Shown: one piece after another, positions 7,222 through 16,643 of the stretch
Numbering within the stretch: the stretch's first letter is position 1
How the letters are laid out: each line of letters starts with the position of its first letter
Assembly (NCBI RefSeq): GCF_006265225.1
Contig: NZ_VDCS01000012.1
Coordinates: forward strand, 62,001-126,000
Length of the DNA stretch: 64,000 nt
DNA from: Allotamlana fucoidanivorans
Lineage (GTDB): Bacteria > Bacteroidota > Bacteroidia > Flavobacteriales > Flavobacteriaceae
Direction: 5' to 3'
Notes under the pieces: generated by a model
The model's database searches: none
Told to the model about the DNA's origin: nothing
The model's input: only the letters and a program-made list of their open reading frames with translations
Position numbers and translations under genes: made by a program

Positions 7222-9834
7222 ATGAGTAAAGGAAAAGAAGCAGAAAGATTGGCTACGCAAAATCCATACAATAATTGGAAAAAATGGGGGCCATATTTAG
7301 CAGAAAGACAATGGGGAACCGTTAGAGAAGATTATAGTTTACATGGCACAGCTTGGGATTTTATTGATCATGATAAAGCCAGAAGTAATGCCTACAGGTG
7401 GGGAGAAGAAGGTATTGCTGGATTTACCGATTGCCGCGAAATTTTATGTTTTGCCCCTGTTTTTTGGAATGGTAAAGATGCTATTTTAAAAGAACGTTTA
7501 TTCGGACTTACCAATAACGAAGGTAATCATGGCGAAGACGTTAAAGAACTGTACTTTCATCAAGTATCTTCACCAACGCACTCATACTGTAAATATTTAT
7601 ACAAGTACCCTCATAAGGCCTTTCCCTATGGAGAGTTGATTGAAAAAAATAGAAGGGAACGGTACGAAACAGAGTATGAATTATTAGACACAGGATGCTT
7701 TAAAGATAACGCCTATTTTGATTGTTTTGTAGAATATGCTAAAGCAGGAATCGATGATATTTTAATGAAGATTACTGTGGTGAATCGTGGTAAAAAGAAA
7801 GCTCCCATTCACATATTACCCCATTTATGGTTTAGAAATTTTTGGAAACATAATGAGCGTTTTGAAAGACCTAGTATGAATGCTATTAATTCAGAAACGG
7901 TACTATCTAGAAGTATTAGAAACGGACGTTATTATTTATATCATGAAAAAGGCAAGCAGTTATTCTGTGAAAATGAAACAAACAATCAGCGCATTTATAA
8001 TGTTTCAAATCATACAGAGTATGTTAAAGATGGCATAAATGATCATGTTGTAAATAAAAAAGCAACGGTAAATCCAAAGAAAGAAGGATCTAAATTTGCG
8101 GTATGGCATAAGTATAACTTAAAACCAGGAGAAGAAGTTTCAGTTAAAGTAAGGCTCAGTAAAAAGAAGAAAGAAGATCCTTGGGCAGATTATAATGCTG
8201 TTTTCAATGAAAGACAGAAAGAATGTGAAACGTTTTACGATACTATTCTTGATTGCAACGTACCAAAAGCACATAAACATATAGCGAAAAGAGCCTTTTC
8301 AGGGTTACTCTGGACCAAGCAATTTTACTACTATGATGTTTTTAAATGGCTATTTGGTGGCCCAGAAGAGCCTTCTCCAGTTAGGCATAACCCAAGAAAT
8401 TTTAATTGGCAACATTTAACTAATAGACATGTTATTTCTATGCCAGATAAATGGGAATACCCTTGGTATGCAGCGTGGGATTTAGCATTTCATATGGCTT
8501 CTTTTGTTGAGATTGACCCCGACTTTGCTAAAGAGCAACTATTACTTGTTTTACAGGAAAATTACATGCATCCTAATGGGCAAATTCCAGCCTACGAATG
8601 GAATTTTAGTGATGTAAATCCTCCTGTTCACTCTTGGGCTGTATGGAATGTTTATGAAAAAGATAAAATAAAAACAGGCAAAGGCGATATTAAGTTTTTA
8701 GAAAAAGCGTTTCAAAAGTTACTTATCAATTTTACATGGTGGGTAAATCAAAAAGATAAAAACGGAACTGATTTATTTGAAGGCGGATTCCTAGGGCTTG
8801 ATAATATTGGTGTATTTGACCGAAACCATATGCCGCAGGGTATTACGAGAATGCAACAGGCCGATGCTACAAGTTGGATGGCCATGTTTACTCTAAACAT
8901 GATGCGCATGTCTTTAGAATTGGCTAAAACAAATAAAATTCATGAAGAGTCTGTTTCAAAATTTTTTAGACATTTTTTAAACATTGCCTGGGCCATGCAT
9001 CACATAGGGAAACGCGATATTTCACTTTGGGATGATAAAGATAAATTTTACTATGATGTGGTTGAGATGGCTAGTGGTGTTACAGATAGATTGAGAGTGC
9101 GTTCGTTAGTAGGAATTATACCTCTTTTTGCAGTAGATGTCATTCATCAAGATTTGTTCGCTCAGTTAAAAAAGTTTAGGGTTAGAGCTGCAAATATTGT
9201 TAGAACACGGCCAGACCTAGCTTCGCTAATTTCTAATATAGAAGAAACAAATGCTGATGGTAACTACTTGTTTTCAATAATGCGCGGGTATAGACTAGAG
9301 CATTTACTAAAGCGCATGTTGGATGAGGATGAATTCTTATCAGATTATGGTATCCGTTCACTTTCAAAATACCATGAAAAGCATCCATTTGTATTCGTAC
9401 ATCACGGGTTGCATCAAATTCAATATGAACCAGGAGAAAGTCAATCTAATATGTTTGGTGGTAATTCTAACTGGCGCGGGCCTATTTGGTTACCATTAAA
9501 TTATATGATTATTCAATCCCTACGTAAATATTATGAATACTATGGTCCAGAATATGTTTATGAGTTTCCAACAGGTTCAAGTAATAAACTAAACTTGAAA
9601 GAAATAGCAAACGAATTAAGTAAACGATTAATAAAGCTTTTTGAACGTAATAAGAAAGGCAAGTTTCAATATCATACAGATGATGAAGACAAAGTGTTTA
9701 CTAATGATGAACATTTTAATAACGAACACTTTTTTTATGAATTCTTTAATGGTGATACAGGTAGAGGACTAGGGGCGTCGCATCAAACGGGATGGACGGC
9801 ACTTATTGCCAACTTAATCATGGAAATGGAATAG
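7222..9834 (+). CDS. GH63/MGH1-like glycoside hydrolase (glucosidase)
   Basis: 870 residues with no signal peptide, so cytoplasmic. The N-terminal part (about 1-330) is a beta-rich domain; the C-terminal part (about 345-870) is an (alpha/alpha)6 barrel with the signatures of the glucosidase/mannosylglycerate-hydrolase group of clan GH-G: WEYPWYAAWDLAFHM, whose Asp is the expected general acid, PNGQIPAYEWNFSD, FEGGFLGLDNIGVFDR and GGNSNWRGPIWLPLNY. The likely substrate is an alpha-glucoside or glucosylglycerate-type compatible solute, but the sequence does not say which. It has its own promoter and no sugar genes beside it. Confidence 0.85.
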   Translation: MSKGKEAERLATQNPYNNWKKWGPYLAERQWGTVREDYSLHGTAWDFIDHDKARSNAYRWGEEGIAGFTDCREILCFAPVFWNGKDAILKERLFGLTNNEGNHGEDVKELYFHQVSSPTHSYCKYLYKYPHKAFPYGELIEKNRRERYETEYELLDTGCFKDNAYFDCFVEYAKAGIDDILMKITVVNRGKKKAPIHILPHLWFRNFWKHNERFERPSMNAINSETVLSRSIRNGRYYLYHEKGKQLFCENETNNQRIYNVSNHTEYVKDGINDHVVNKKATVNPKKEGSKFAVWHKYNLKPGEEVSVKVRLSKKKKEDPWADYNAVFNERQKECETFYDTILDCNVPKAHKHIAKRAFSGLLWTKQFYYYDVFKWLFGGPEEPSPVRHNPRNFNWQHLTNRHVISMPDKWEYPWYAAWDLAFHMASFVEIDPDFAKEQLLLVLQENYMHPNGQIPAYEWNFSDVNPPVHSWAVWNVYEKDKIKTGKGDIKFLEKAFQKLLINFTWWVNQKDKNGTDLFEGGFLGLDNIGVFDRNHMPQGITRMQQADATSWMAMFTLNMMRMSLELAKTNKIHEESVSKFFRHFLNIAWAMHHIGKRDISLWDDKDKFYYDVVEMASGVTDRLRVRSLVGIIPLFAVDVIHQDLFAQLKKFRVRAANIVRTRPDLASLISNIEETNADGNYLFSIMRGYRLEHLLKRMLDEDEFLSDYGIRSLSKYHEKHPFVFVHHGLHQIQYEPGESQSNMFGGNSNWRGPIWLPLNYMIIQSLRKYYEYYGPEYVYEFPTGSSNKLNLKEIANELSKRLIKLFERNKKGKFQYHTDDEDKVFTNDEHFNNEHFFYEFFNGDTGRGLGASHQTGWTALIANLIMEME

Positions 9835-9885
9835 TTAAAAAGATTGATTCATACAATACAAACCGCAAGTAAATAGTGATTAGCC

Positions 9886-9915
9886 AAGCCTATCTTACCC
9901 TGAGGAAGGCTTTTT
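9886..9915 (+). terminator. Weak hairpin terminator after the glucosidase gene
   Basis: AAGCCT (9886-9891) can pair with AGGCTT (9907-9912) across a 15-nt loop, followed by a T tract. The stem is short. Confidence 0.4.
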
Positions 9916-9983
9916 ACTTCCATAGTATTCAAGAATTAATAAAGTGTTAGCACTCAAATATAAAGCAGCTGTTTTTTCTATTT

Positions 9984-10469
9984 TTATTTTAAGCTTTTTA
10001 CACTGCTTTTGTTTAGTATTAACATGGGCAAAGAAACGCCTATGGTTAGTGACAGTAAAATATAAATCATTTGAAAACCATTAGCAAAAATTGCATCAAT
10101 TAGCATAAGTCTTTTGCCTTCATCGGTTTCAATAAAAACAAAATTCATGATAGATAAAATAGTTTCATAAGCAAAATACCCTGGTATCATAGGGATTACA
10201 GCTGGTATAGAAAACACGACTGGTGGGTGATGTATTTTGTGTGCAATAGGAATGCTAATAAACCCAACAAATGTGGCTGCTACTAAACTTGATAAAGCAA
10301 CATGACAATCAAAATACAGTAAAAAGAATTTTATAAGTCCGGCAGAAGAGCCTAACAAGAAAATGGTAAATATGGTTTTTTTGGGCACATTAAATATAAT
10401 GCCAAACCCTAAAGCAGCAATACCAGACCAAAAAGAGACTTCTAATAAACGTAATAAGAGATCAATCAT
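9984..10469 (-). CDS. Threonine/serine exporter family protein, C-terminal (ThrE_2) half
   Basis: 161 residues with five membrane helices and the conserved 'IPMIPGYFAYETI' motif of the ThrE_2 (DUF3815) domain. In Corynebacterium ThrE this is the second half of one protein; here it is a separate gene 11 nt behind the N-terminal half, as is common in other bacteria. The two products probably assemble into one inner-membrane exporter. The substrate is inferred from family only. Confidence 0.85.
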   Translation of the reverse strand: MIDLLLRLLEVSFWSGIAALGFGIIFNVPKKTIFTIFLLGSSAGLIKFFLLYFDCHVALSSLVAATFVGFISIPIAHKIHHPPVVFSIPAVIPMIPGYFAYETILSIMNFVFIETDEGKRLMLIDAIFANGFQMIYILLSLTIGVSLPMLILNKSSVKSLK

Positions 10470-10480
10470 CTAATTAAAAT

Positions 10481-11251
10481 TTATTTATTAATTGAAAAAA
10501 TATACATGGCTACAAAAAGACCTGTAGCAATGGCAAGTACGGTCATAGTACCAACAACAAACCGTACAATACCGTTTAATATGTTGCTTTCTAGTAAATC
10601 GGTGAATGAATTAATAAGGGCCACACCAGGTACTAAAAAGAGAATGGACGTGGCTAAAGCTGTTTCTGGGTTTGTTCCAATATTAAAAACAACACCTAAA
10701 GAGGCAACTAAGGAAGCTGTGAGTGAAGCTAGAAAAATTCTAACATACATATTGTACTTTAATTTATGAGCCTGTTGCGACACCAATAACGCGATAAAAG
10801 CGCTAATAAATGCGACTAACATGTTGAGGTAGTCTCCCTTAAAAATATTACAAAACCCTGCTACGGCTAAGCTAACAGCAACAAGAACTACAATTTTTGG
10901 ATATCTTCCTAAGTTCTTAATACGTTCTATTTCAGCTTTAATTTCGTCTAAAGACCAGTTTTCATGTGTAGCTGTCCAGCTAGCTTTACTAATTTCAGAA
11001 ATCGTTAAAAAATTTAACGCATGGTGCGGTAGGTTTTGCACCTTGGTTATTGTTTTTTGGGATGACTTATCAGTTAAAGTCATGATAATGGTTTTTTGAT
11101 TTATCCAACTGTGGGTATCGATGTTAAGGATGGATGAAAACCGTTCAATACTTAAGTTGATTCTTTCGGTGTTTGCTCCAGAAATCATTAAAAGTGTAGT
11201 GATTTCTAGAAGCAAATCGGCAGTTTTAGTGAACTCTTCAGAATTAGACAT
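10481..11251 (-). CDS. Threonine/serine exporter family protein, N-terminal (ThrE) half
   Basis: 257 residues from the ATG at 11251 (MSNSEEFTK); a TTG 24 nt further upstream would add eight residues. A cytoplasmic domain of about 110 residues (LLMISGANTERI, an ATHENWSLDEIKAEIERI segment) is followed by five membrane helices with 'FLVPGVALINSFTDLLESN', typical of the PF06738 ThrE domain. The partner half follows at once on the same strand. Confidence 0.85.
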   Translation of the reverse strand: MSNSEEFTKTADLLLEITTLLMISGANTERINLSIERFSSILNIDTHSWINQKTIIMTLTDKSSQKTITKVQNLPHHALNFLTISEISKASWTATHENWSLDEIKAEIERIKNLGRYPKIVVLVAVSLAVAGFCNIFKGDYLNMLVAFISAFIALLVSQQAHKLKYNMYVRIFLASLTASLVASLGVVFNIGTNPETALATSILFLVPGVALINSFTDLLESNILNGIVRFVVGTMTVLAIATGLFVAMYIFSINK

Positions 11252-11480
11252 TGGGTTGATAGAAATTTTGTGCAAAAATATAATTGTATGCTTTTATAGA
11301 AACTGATTCATATCAGTTAAAATTAACAATTATACATTTAATAAGTTATGTTTTCTAGTGTCAATATTAAGTCTTGTGATTAATTATAAGTTAACATAAT
11401 AGTTACAAAAACTTTATGTAGTGCTTGGGGTGGCGGTATAAGCTTTGATACATACTTGCTATAACTTTTAATATTTTATT

Positions 11481-12119
11481 ATGAAAAACATTTTATGTAT
11501 TGCCGTGTTATTTGTATCGTCTATTTTTATGGCTCAAGAGGCGAATGACACATTTAGTATTCCTAAAAATCAATGGGTTTTAGGGGGGAGTTTAAGTGTT
11601 AGTAGTTTTAATTCTAGTAGTGATGATTTAAAATCAAAGTCTGATAGTTTTTGGTGGGAAATAGCTCCAGACGTGGGGTATGTTTTTGCCAATAATTTTA
11701 TGGTTGGTATAAAAACACAATATCGATTTGGGGATGGTGATGATAATTTTGATAATGGTAATGCATATAAAAGATCTTTTCAGTCTTTTAGTGTAGCGCC
11801 TTATATAAGAAAGTACTTTTTTGTAGCCAAGAAATTAGCGCTTACATTAGAAGGAGGAGTAAAAGTTTCAAAGCGTTGGGATGAATTTACAGAAGTAAAT
11901 GCTGAAAAAGAAGAAACTATATCAAATGATTTCTTTGTAGGTATTAGTCCAGGGTTGGCTTATACATTATCGAAAAAGGTATACTTATATTCTAGTTTAG
12001 GAAATGTAGGCTATTACAAAACAAAATCTGAAAAAGAAGGAGACATAACAAAAACCGATGCTTTTTCATTTAATGTGTTTACAAGTCATTTAAACTTTGG
12101 GGTTCTATTTTTACTTTAG
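11481..12119 (+). CDS. Outer-membrane beta-barrel protein
   Basis: 212 residues. The signal peptide (residues 1-18) ends IFMAQ, followed by alternating amphipathic beta strands (for example WVLGGSLSVSSF, FMVGIKTQYRFG, LALTLEGGVKVSK, KVYLYSSLGNVGYY) and a terminal strand ending in LNFGVLFLL, typical of a small 8-strand barrel of the OmpX/OprF-like porin-family type. No ligand can be inferred. It is monocistronic, with a terminator behind it. Confidence 0.8.
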   Translation: MKNILCIAVLFVSSIFMAQEANDTFSIPKNQWVLGGSLSVSSFNSSSDDLKSKSDSFWWEIAPDVGYVFANNFMVGIKTQYRFGDGDDNFDNGNAYKRSFQSFSVAPYIRKYFFVAKKLALTLEGGVKVSKRWDEFTEVNAEKEETISNDFFVGISPGLAYTLSKKVYLYSSLGNVGYYKTKSEKEGDITKTDAFSFNVFTSHLNFGVLFLL

Positions 12120-12143
12120 TTATAATAGAATTAAAATATAAAC

Positions 12144-12176
12144 AAAACGGGAACCTTTAATGGGCTCCCGTTTTAT
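12144..12176. terminator. Bidirectional terminator between OMP and helicase genes
   Basis: AAAACGGG (12144-12151) pairs with CCCGTTTT (12167-12174); inner ACC/GGG bases extend the stem. It separates two convergent genes and has A and T tracts on the two sides. Confidence 0.85.
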
Positions 12177-12178
12177 TA

Positions 12179-13531
12179 TTATTTCTTTTTGTTACGTTTA
12201 TTATAGTTTTTATCACCACGGGTTTTAGGCTTTTTATATTTTTTTGCCATTTCCCTACGGTAAGAACCTCCTAAGTTTTCTTTTTGATTTTTTGCTTTTT
12301 TCTCATGAAAAGCGGGGCCAGGAGCATCTTCATCACGTCTTTTAGCGGGGTTATGACGCTCTTTTATTTGAGGCCGTTCTTCCTCAATAAGTTCATTTGA
12401 ATTTTCAACCGTATCAGGAAGTTCTAAAACAGGTATCTTCATTTGCATCAAGTTTTCAATATTTTGTAAAGCCTCCTGTTCGTTTTCTGTTGAAAATACC
12501 AGCGCCTCACCTTCGCGTTCTGCGCGTCCTGTTCTTCCTATTCTATGCATGTAGTTTTCAGGATATTCAGGGGTGTCAAAGTTTATAACGTGCGACACAT
12601 TATCAATATCTAAACCACGAGCCATAACGTCTGTAGCAATTAGTATACGGTTGTGGCCTTCTCTAAATTGTTCAATACTTCTTAATCTGTAATTTTGGGT
12701 TTTATTGGAGTGAATAACGCACAATTCTTCTTTAAAATGTTCATCAAGTTTTTCAAAAAGTCTATCGGCCATGCGCTTATAGGCTACAAAAATGATGACT
12801 TTATTAAAACGTGCTTCATCTTGAAGTAAATCAATAAGGAGATTCACTTTTGTGTAAAAATTAGGAACATTATAACGGTGCTGAGAAATATTATCTAGGG
12901 GAGTCCCTGAAACTGCTATAGATACGCGCTCTGGATCTTTAAAAAAATCATTAATTAACAAATCAACATCCTGTGTCATGGTAGCCGAAAACATAATATT
13001 TTGTCTGCGTTCGGGAAGAATATCAAAAATATTTATAAGCTGATGTCTGAACCCTAAATCGAGCATCACATCCACTTCATCAATAACCAGTTTTTGAATA
13101 GACTTTAACTGCAACACCCTACTCATAGCCAAGTCATAAAGACGACCAGGAGTGGCAACTAATATGTCTAGTCCTTCAGCAACTGCTTGTTTTTGTGTGT
13201 TTATGTTAGTACCTCCATAAACACCAAGTACCCGGTTATTTATGTATTTAGAAAGTTTTTCAATTTCATCTACCACCTGTACCACCAATTCACGAGTAGG
13301 CACTAAGACTAAAACACGAGGTGTGTCTTGTTTTGAAAATTTCAGGTTTCTTAATATAGGTAGCATATAAGCAAACGTTTTTCCAGTACCTGTTTGCGCA
13401 ATACCTACAACATCTCTACCAGAAGCAACAACATTAAAGGCTTGTTCTTGAATAGGTGTTGGTGTTGTAAAACCTAAATCTTCTATTGCGTTATATAGTG
13501 GTGTGTTTAAATTTAAATCGTGAAAGGTCAT
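12179..13531 (-). CDS. DEAD-box-family ATP-dependent RNA helicase (DEVD variant)
   Basis: 450 residues. Q motif and motif I near 40-52 (AQTGTGKT), Ia VLVPTRELV, Ib TPGRL, motif II DEVD in 'LVIDEVDVMLDLGF' instead of DEAD, motif III SAT (FSATM), motif V 'IATDVMARGLDI', motif VI 'HRIGRTGR'. Both RecA-like domains are complete (1-370). The tail after about 385 is Lys/Arg-rich (ending NYNKRNKKK) and probably binds RNA. Likely roles are ribosome assembly or cold-shock mRNA unwinding. The Ala-to-Val change in motif II keeps the catalytic Asp-Glu. Confidence 0.92.
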   Translation of the reverse strand: MTFHDLNLNTPLYNAIEDLGFTTPTPIQEQAFNVVASGRDVVGIAQTGTGKTFAYMLPILRNLKFSKQDTPRVLVLVPTRELVVQVVDEIEKLSKYINNRVLGVYGGTNINTQKQAVAEGLDILVATPGRLYDLAMSRVLQLKSIQKLVIDEVDVMLDLGFRHQLINIFDILPERRQNIMFSATMTQDVDLLINDFFKDPERVSIAVSGTPLDNISQHRYNVPNFYTKVNLLIDLLQDEARFNKVIIFVAYKRMADRLFEKLDEHFKEELCVIHSNKTQNYRLRSIEQFREGHNRILIATDVMARGLDIDNVSHVINFDTPEYPENYMHRIGRTGRAEREGEALVFSTENEQEALQNIENLMQMKIPVLELPDTVENSNELIEEERPQIKERHNPAKRRDEDAPGPAFHEKKAKNQKENLGGSYRREMAKKYKKPKTRGDKNYNKRNKKK

Positions 13532-13569
13532 AGTGGTCTTTAATTGGGCGTAAAGTTAAGCTTATTATT

Positions 13570-14460
13570 TTACTCTAAATGTGTGTTGTTTATTTCAATG
13601 CTGTAACTGGCTTTAAAGTCACAATTAGACGCTAGTTTAATAATGCCTTCTTTTGAAGTGAAATCTTGATTGGTAGATTCATAATCGGCTATACCTAACC
13701 ATGGTTCAATACAGATATAATCTCCATTTGGTTTTGCCCAAATACCTAAGTAAGGAAAGTCTTGAAACAAAACCGAAAGAATTCTACCTTTATTAGAGCT
13801 GTTTAAACTAATCTTTTTTGATTTTAAATCTTTGAAAACAAGCGCATCTCTATTAAAAAGCTCGTGCTTTAAAGGAAGCGTTTTTGTGTTGTTTAACATG
13901 AGATGTGTTTCAGACGAAATCAATCCGTTTTCCATGTTAATAAGGTGCCTTTTAGAATGTTCAGTGTGTTCAAACTCCAAAAAATAATCCTGATAGTTTT
14001 CATTTTCAAAAACGGGACATTTAAAAGCTGGATGTCCACCAATCGAAAAATACAAAGCTTTTGTATCCAAGTTTTTTACGTGATGCAGCACTTCAATTTT
14101 ATTGTTGGTTAATTTAAAAGTGATATAAAATTCAAATTTAAAAGGATATATCTTTAGTAAGTTCTCATTATAAGTTAGTTTAAAAACAAGTGTATTTTCA
14201 GTTTGATCTTGTAATTCAATATTTTCATTATGTCTTACAAAACCGTGTTTTGGGAGTTTATAGTGATTATCATTAAAAATATATTCACCATTTTTAAGAG
14301 CTCCAATAATAGGAAATAAATTGGGAGCATAACTTCCCCAAATATTAGAATCGGCATGCCACATAAAATTAGTTTTATGTTTTACACTCTCTATTTTACA
14401 AAGTTCAGCTCCTGTTTTTTTTACAGCAATTTTCAACTTTTTATTTTGTAATGTATACAT
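13570..14460 (-). CDS. Aldose 1-epimerase family protein (LacX/YeaD-like)
   Basis: 296 residues of beta-sandwich type. Family features: 'WGSYAPNLFPIIGALKNGEY', 'LPKHGFVRH' (first catalytic-type His), 'FSIGGHPAFKCP' (second His) and 'YLGIWAKPNGDYICIEPW' with the conserved Glu near the C-terminus. The short length and sequence style fit the LacX-like subgroup rather than classical GalM. It should act on the anomeric form of a hexose or hexose phosphate; the substrate is not known. It is divergent from pabB. Confidence 0.85.
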   Translation of the reverse strand: MYTLQNKKLKIAVKKTGAELCKIESVKHKTNFMWHADSNIWGSYAPNLFPIIGALKNGEYIFNDNHYKLPKHGFVRHNENIELQDQTENTLVFKLTYNENLLKIYPFKFEFYITFKLTNNKIEVLHHVKNLDTKALYFSIGGHPAFKCPVFENENYQDYFLEFEHTEHSKRHLINMENGLISSETHLMLNNTKTLPLKHELFNRDALVFKDLKSKKISLNSSNKGRILSVLFQDFPYLGIWAKPNGDYICIEPWLGIADYESTNQDFTSKEGIIKLASNCDFKASYSIEINNTHLE

Positions 14461-14514
14461 TTTTAGTGGGTTTAAACTTATTTACAAAAATCTCAATTTT
14501 TTAAGTATTCTAAT

Positions 14515-14522
14515 TAAATTTG
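14515..14522 (+). promoter_or_regulatory. -7 promoter element of pabB
   Basis: TAAATTTG fits TAnnTTTG and lies 17 nt before the TTG start at 14540. Confidence 0.45.
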
Positions 14523-14539
14523 TAGAATAAAATAGGCCA

Positions 14540-15832
14540 TTGAGAACTACTGAGATTCATAAACTATCAGATATACCTAATTTTAAAAAACAATTACTTG
14601 TTTGGGCACAACAATATGATGATGTTATTTGGCTAGATTCCAATAATTATGAGCAAAAGTATTCTAGGTACGATGCTATTTTGGCCGTAGACGCTTTTAC
14701 AAGTATTAGAACAGATTTTCATCAGGGTTTTGATAAATTAAAAGAGTATCAAACGTATGCCAAAGATTGGATTTTTGGGTACTTGTCTTATGATTTGAAA
14801 AATGATGTTGAACATTTGGAATCAAAAAATTATGACGGATTAGGGTTTCCTGATCTTTGTTTTTTTCAACCCAAACGCTTGTTTTTGCTAAAAAATGACA
14901 CCGTTGAAATACAATATTTGAATGCCGTTTCAGATGAATTGCAAGAGGATTTTTTTGCTATTAAAAACGCCAGTGAAGGGGTAAGAGGTCATGCATTTTC
15001 AGATTTAAAAATTAAGCTCCGTATTCATAAGGATGACTATTTTGATAAGGTTAATCAAATGCTTAACCATATCCATCGGGGGGATATTTATGAGGCTAAT
15101 TTTTGTCAGGAGTTTTATGCAGAAAATATGGTAATCAACCCGTTTGAAACTTATCAAAAGCTGAATAAAATATCTAAGCCACCTTTTGCCTCATTTGTGA
15201 AGTTTAATGATAAGTATATTCTTAGTGCCTCACCAGAACGCTATATTCAAAAACATGAGGATTGTATTTTGTCACAACCCATTAAAGGAACGGCAAAACG
15301 CTCATCAAATCCAATGGATGATGAAGGGTTAAGAACTAAATTGTCTCAAAATATAAAGGAGCGCAGTGAAAATATTATGATAGTAGATTTGGTGCGTAAT
15401 GATTTGTCTAAAACCGCACAAAAGGGTAGTGTTACGGTTGAAGAACTGTGTCAGGTATATACGTTTGATCAGGTGCATCAAATGATTTCTACGGTAACTT
15501 CAAAAGTAGAAGAAGGTGTACACCCTGTAGATATTATAAAAAGTACATTTCCTATGGGAAGTATGACGGGGGCTCCAAAAATTTCAGCCATGAAAATCAT
15601 TGAAAATCTAGAAGAAACTAAACGTGGTGTTTACTCAGGAGCCATCGGTTATTTTACGCCTAAAGGTGATTTTGATTTTAATGTAGTGATAAGAAGTATT
15701 CTTTATAATCAAACCAATAAATACGTTTCATATTCAGTAGGAGGAGCCATAACTGCTAAAAGTGACCCGCTCCTTGAATATGAAGAGTGTTTGGTAAAGG
15801 CCAAAGCCATGAGAACGGTGTTAGAAAGTTAG
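14540..15832 (+). CDS. pabB: Aminodeoxychorismate synthase component I
   Basis: 430 residues of the chorismate-binding TrpE/PabB family. The catalytic half has 'IHRGDIYEANFCQEF', 'SPERYIQ', 'QPIKGTAKR', 'ENIMIVDLVRNDLSK', 'FPMGSMTGAPKISAM' and 'RGVYSGAIGYF'. The PIKGTAKR Lys and the absence of the extended TrpE N-terminal feedback motif favour PabB (aminodeoxychorismate for folate) over anthranilate synthase, as does the lack of other trp genes nearby. The start is TTG at 14540. Its stop codon overlaps the stop of the convergent gene (TTAG). An amidotransferase partner is not in the window. Confidence 0.85.
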   Translation: MRTTEIHKLSDIPNFKKQLLVWAQQYDDVIWLDSNNYEQKYSRYDAILAVDAFTSIRTDFHQGFDKLKEYQTYAKDWIFGYLSYDLKNDVEHLESKNYDGLGFPDLCFFQPKRLFLLKNDTVEIQYLNAVSDELQEDFFAIKNASEGVRGHAFSDLKIKLRIHKDDYFDKVNQMLNHIHRGDIYEANFCQEFYAENMVINPFETYQKLNKISKPPFASFVKFNDKYILSASPERYIQKHEDCILSQPIKGTAKRSSNPMDDEGLRTKLSQNIKERSENIMIVDLVRNDLSKTAQKGSVTVEELCQVYTFDQVHQMISTVTSKVEEGVHPVDIIKSTFPMGSMTGAPKISAMKIIENLEETKRGVYSGAIGYFTPKGDFDFNVVIRSILYNQTNKYVSYSVGGAITAKSDPLLEYEECLVKAKAMRTVLES

Positions 15833-16521
15833 TCTAAATGTGTTCTAAAGCTTTTAAAGACCAAATTTAACACGCGCTCCACACGTTTGGGTTCTATGTT
15901 TTTAATTTCGGCAATGTCATTGAAATTTAACTTTCCAAATACAAGTAAATCAACAATATCTGATACTTTTAGTGGTAACCAAGAGTAGAATCTGCCTAAT
16001 AAATTATTCTGTTTTCTTAATGTAGGTTGATCTATGTCAACATGGTTTCCTGGTGAGTTATCGCGGTCAGAATAAAGAAATAACTGCCAATTTTTATCGT
16101 CTTGATGGTATGAGATGTCATCTAATTCGTCATTCATAATTAAATCCAAACCTTCGTCAATGGTGAATTTCTCTTCAAGGCTATCTAGTTCTTCTTCTAA
16201 AATGATATGTGTACTCAAAGTGTTTTTATGAAATGCTTCCTTTTTAAATAAATCGTCTAAATCAATATTCACAATTTTAAACAGTTTCATTTTTATGCTT
16301 TGGTTATCCATGTCAATGTCATAGCCCTGTTCATAAAATTTAGCAACAGCTTCGTCTATAAAATCATGCGAATTATACATGTTTTTGGGTATAGTTTTAG
16401 TTCGCTCAGAAATGTATAATCTGTGTTTTACATAAGCCTGAAGGTGTTGTGTGTTTGAAACTACCTTTTTATTGAAAGTAGTTTGAGTAGCTCGGTCGTT
16501 TAATTTTTCTATCGTACACAT
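15829..16521 (-). CDS. Sigma-factor-like protein of unknown role
   Basis: 230 residues from the ATG at 16521 (MCTIEKLNDR). A TTG at 16581 would add 20 residues but lies in a palindrome of the intergenic region, so the ATG is preferred. The first half is helical (LQAYVKHRLYISERTKTIPKNMYNSHDFIDEAVAKFYE), recalling a degenerate sigma region 2. The middle is strongly acidic (EELDSLEEKFTIDEGLDL). The end (LPLKVSDIVDLLVFGKLNFNDIAEIKNIEPKRVERVL) resembles a sigma region 4 helix-turn-helix. I do not recognise a characterised homologue; an atypical sigma factor or regulator is inferred. It is divergent from tilS. Confidence 0.55.
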   Translation of the reverse strand: MCTIEKLNDRATQTTFNKKVVSNTQHLQAYVKHRLYISERTKTIPKNMYNSHDFIDEAVAKFYEQGYDIDMDNQSIKMKLFKIVNIDLDDLFKKEAFHKNTLSTHIILEEELDSLEEKFTIDEGLDLIMNDELDDISYHQDDKNWQLFLYSDRDNSPGNHVDIDQPTLRKQNNLLGRFYSWLPLKVSDIVDLLVFGKLNFNDIAEIKNIEPKRVERVLNLVFKSFRTHLD

Positions 16522-16562
16522 AACATATATATTTAGTTTCCTGCTTAAAGTTACAAAATAAG

Positions 16563-16581
16563 TTGTCACTTGGCATGACAA
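16563..16581. promoter_or_regulatory. Palindrome in the tilS / sigma-like divergent promoter region
   Basis: TTGTCA (16563-16568) and TGACAA (16576-16581) are perfect inverted repeats with a 7-nt spacer, located 42 nt upstream of the sigma-like ATG and 50 nt upstream of the tilS -7 element. It could bind a dimeric regulator; there is no direct evidence. Confidence 0.35.
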
Positions 16582-16630
16582 TTATCATGGGTTATTATGC
16601 GTGTTATATGTAATTACAAGAGCAATGTTG

Positions 16631-16638
16631 TATCTTTG
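16631..16638 (+). promoter_or_regulatory. -7 promoter element of tilS
   Basis: TATCTTTG matches TAnnTTTG and ends 5 nt before the ATG at 16644, implying a nearly leaderless mRNA. Confidence 0.5.
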
Positions 16639-16643
16639 AAGTC

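Noticed and set aside
10506-11306. Plus-strand ORFs opposite the ThrE-like genes
   Set aside because: Shadows of membrane-protein genes on the minus strand.
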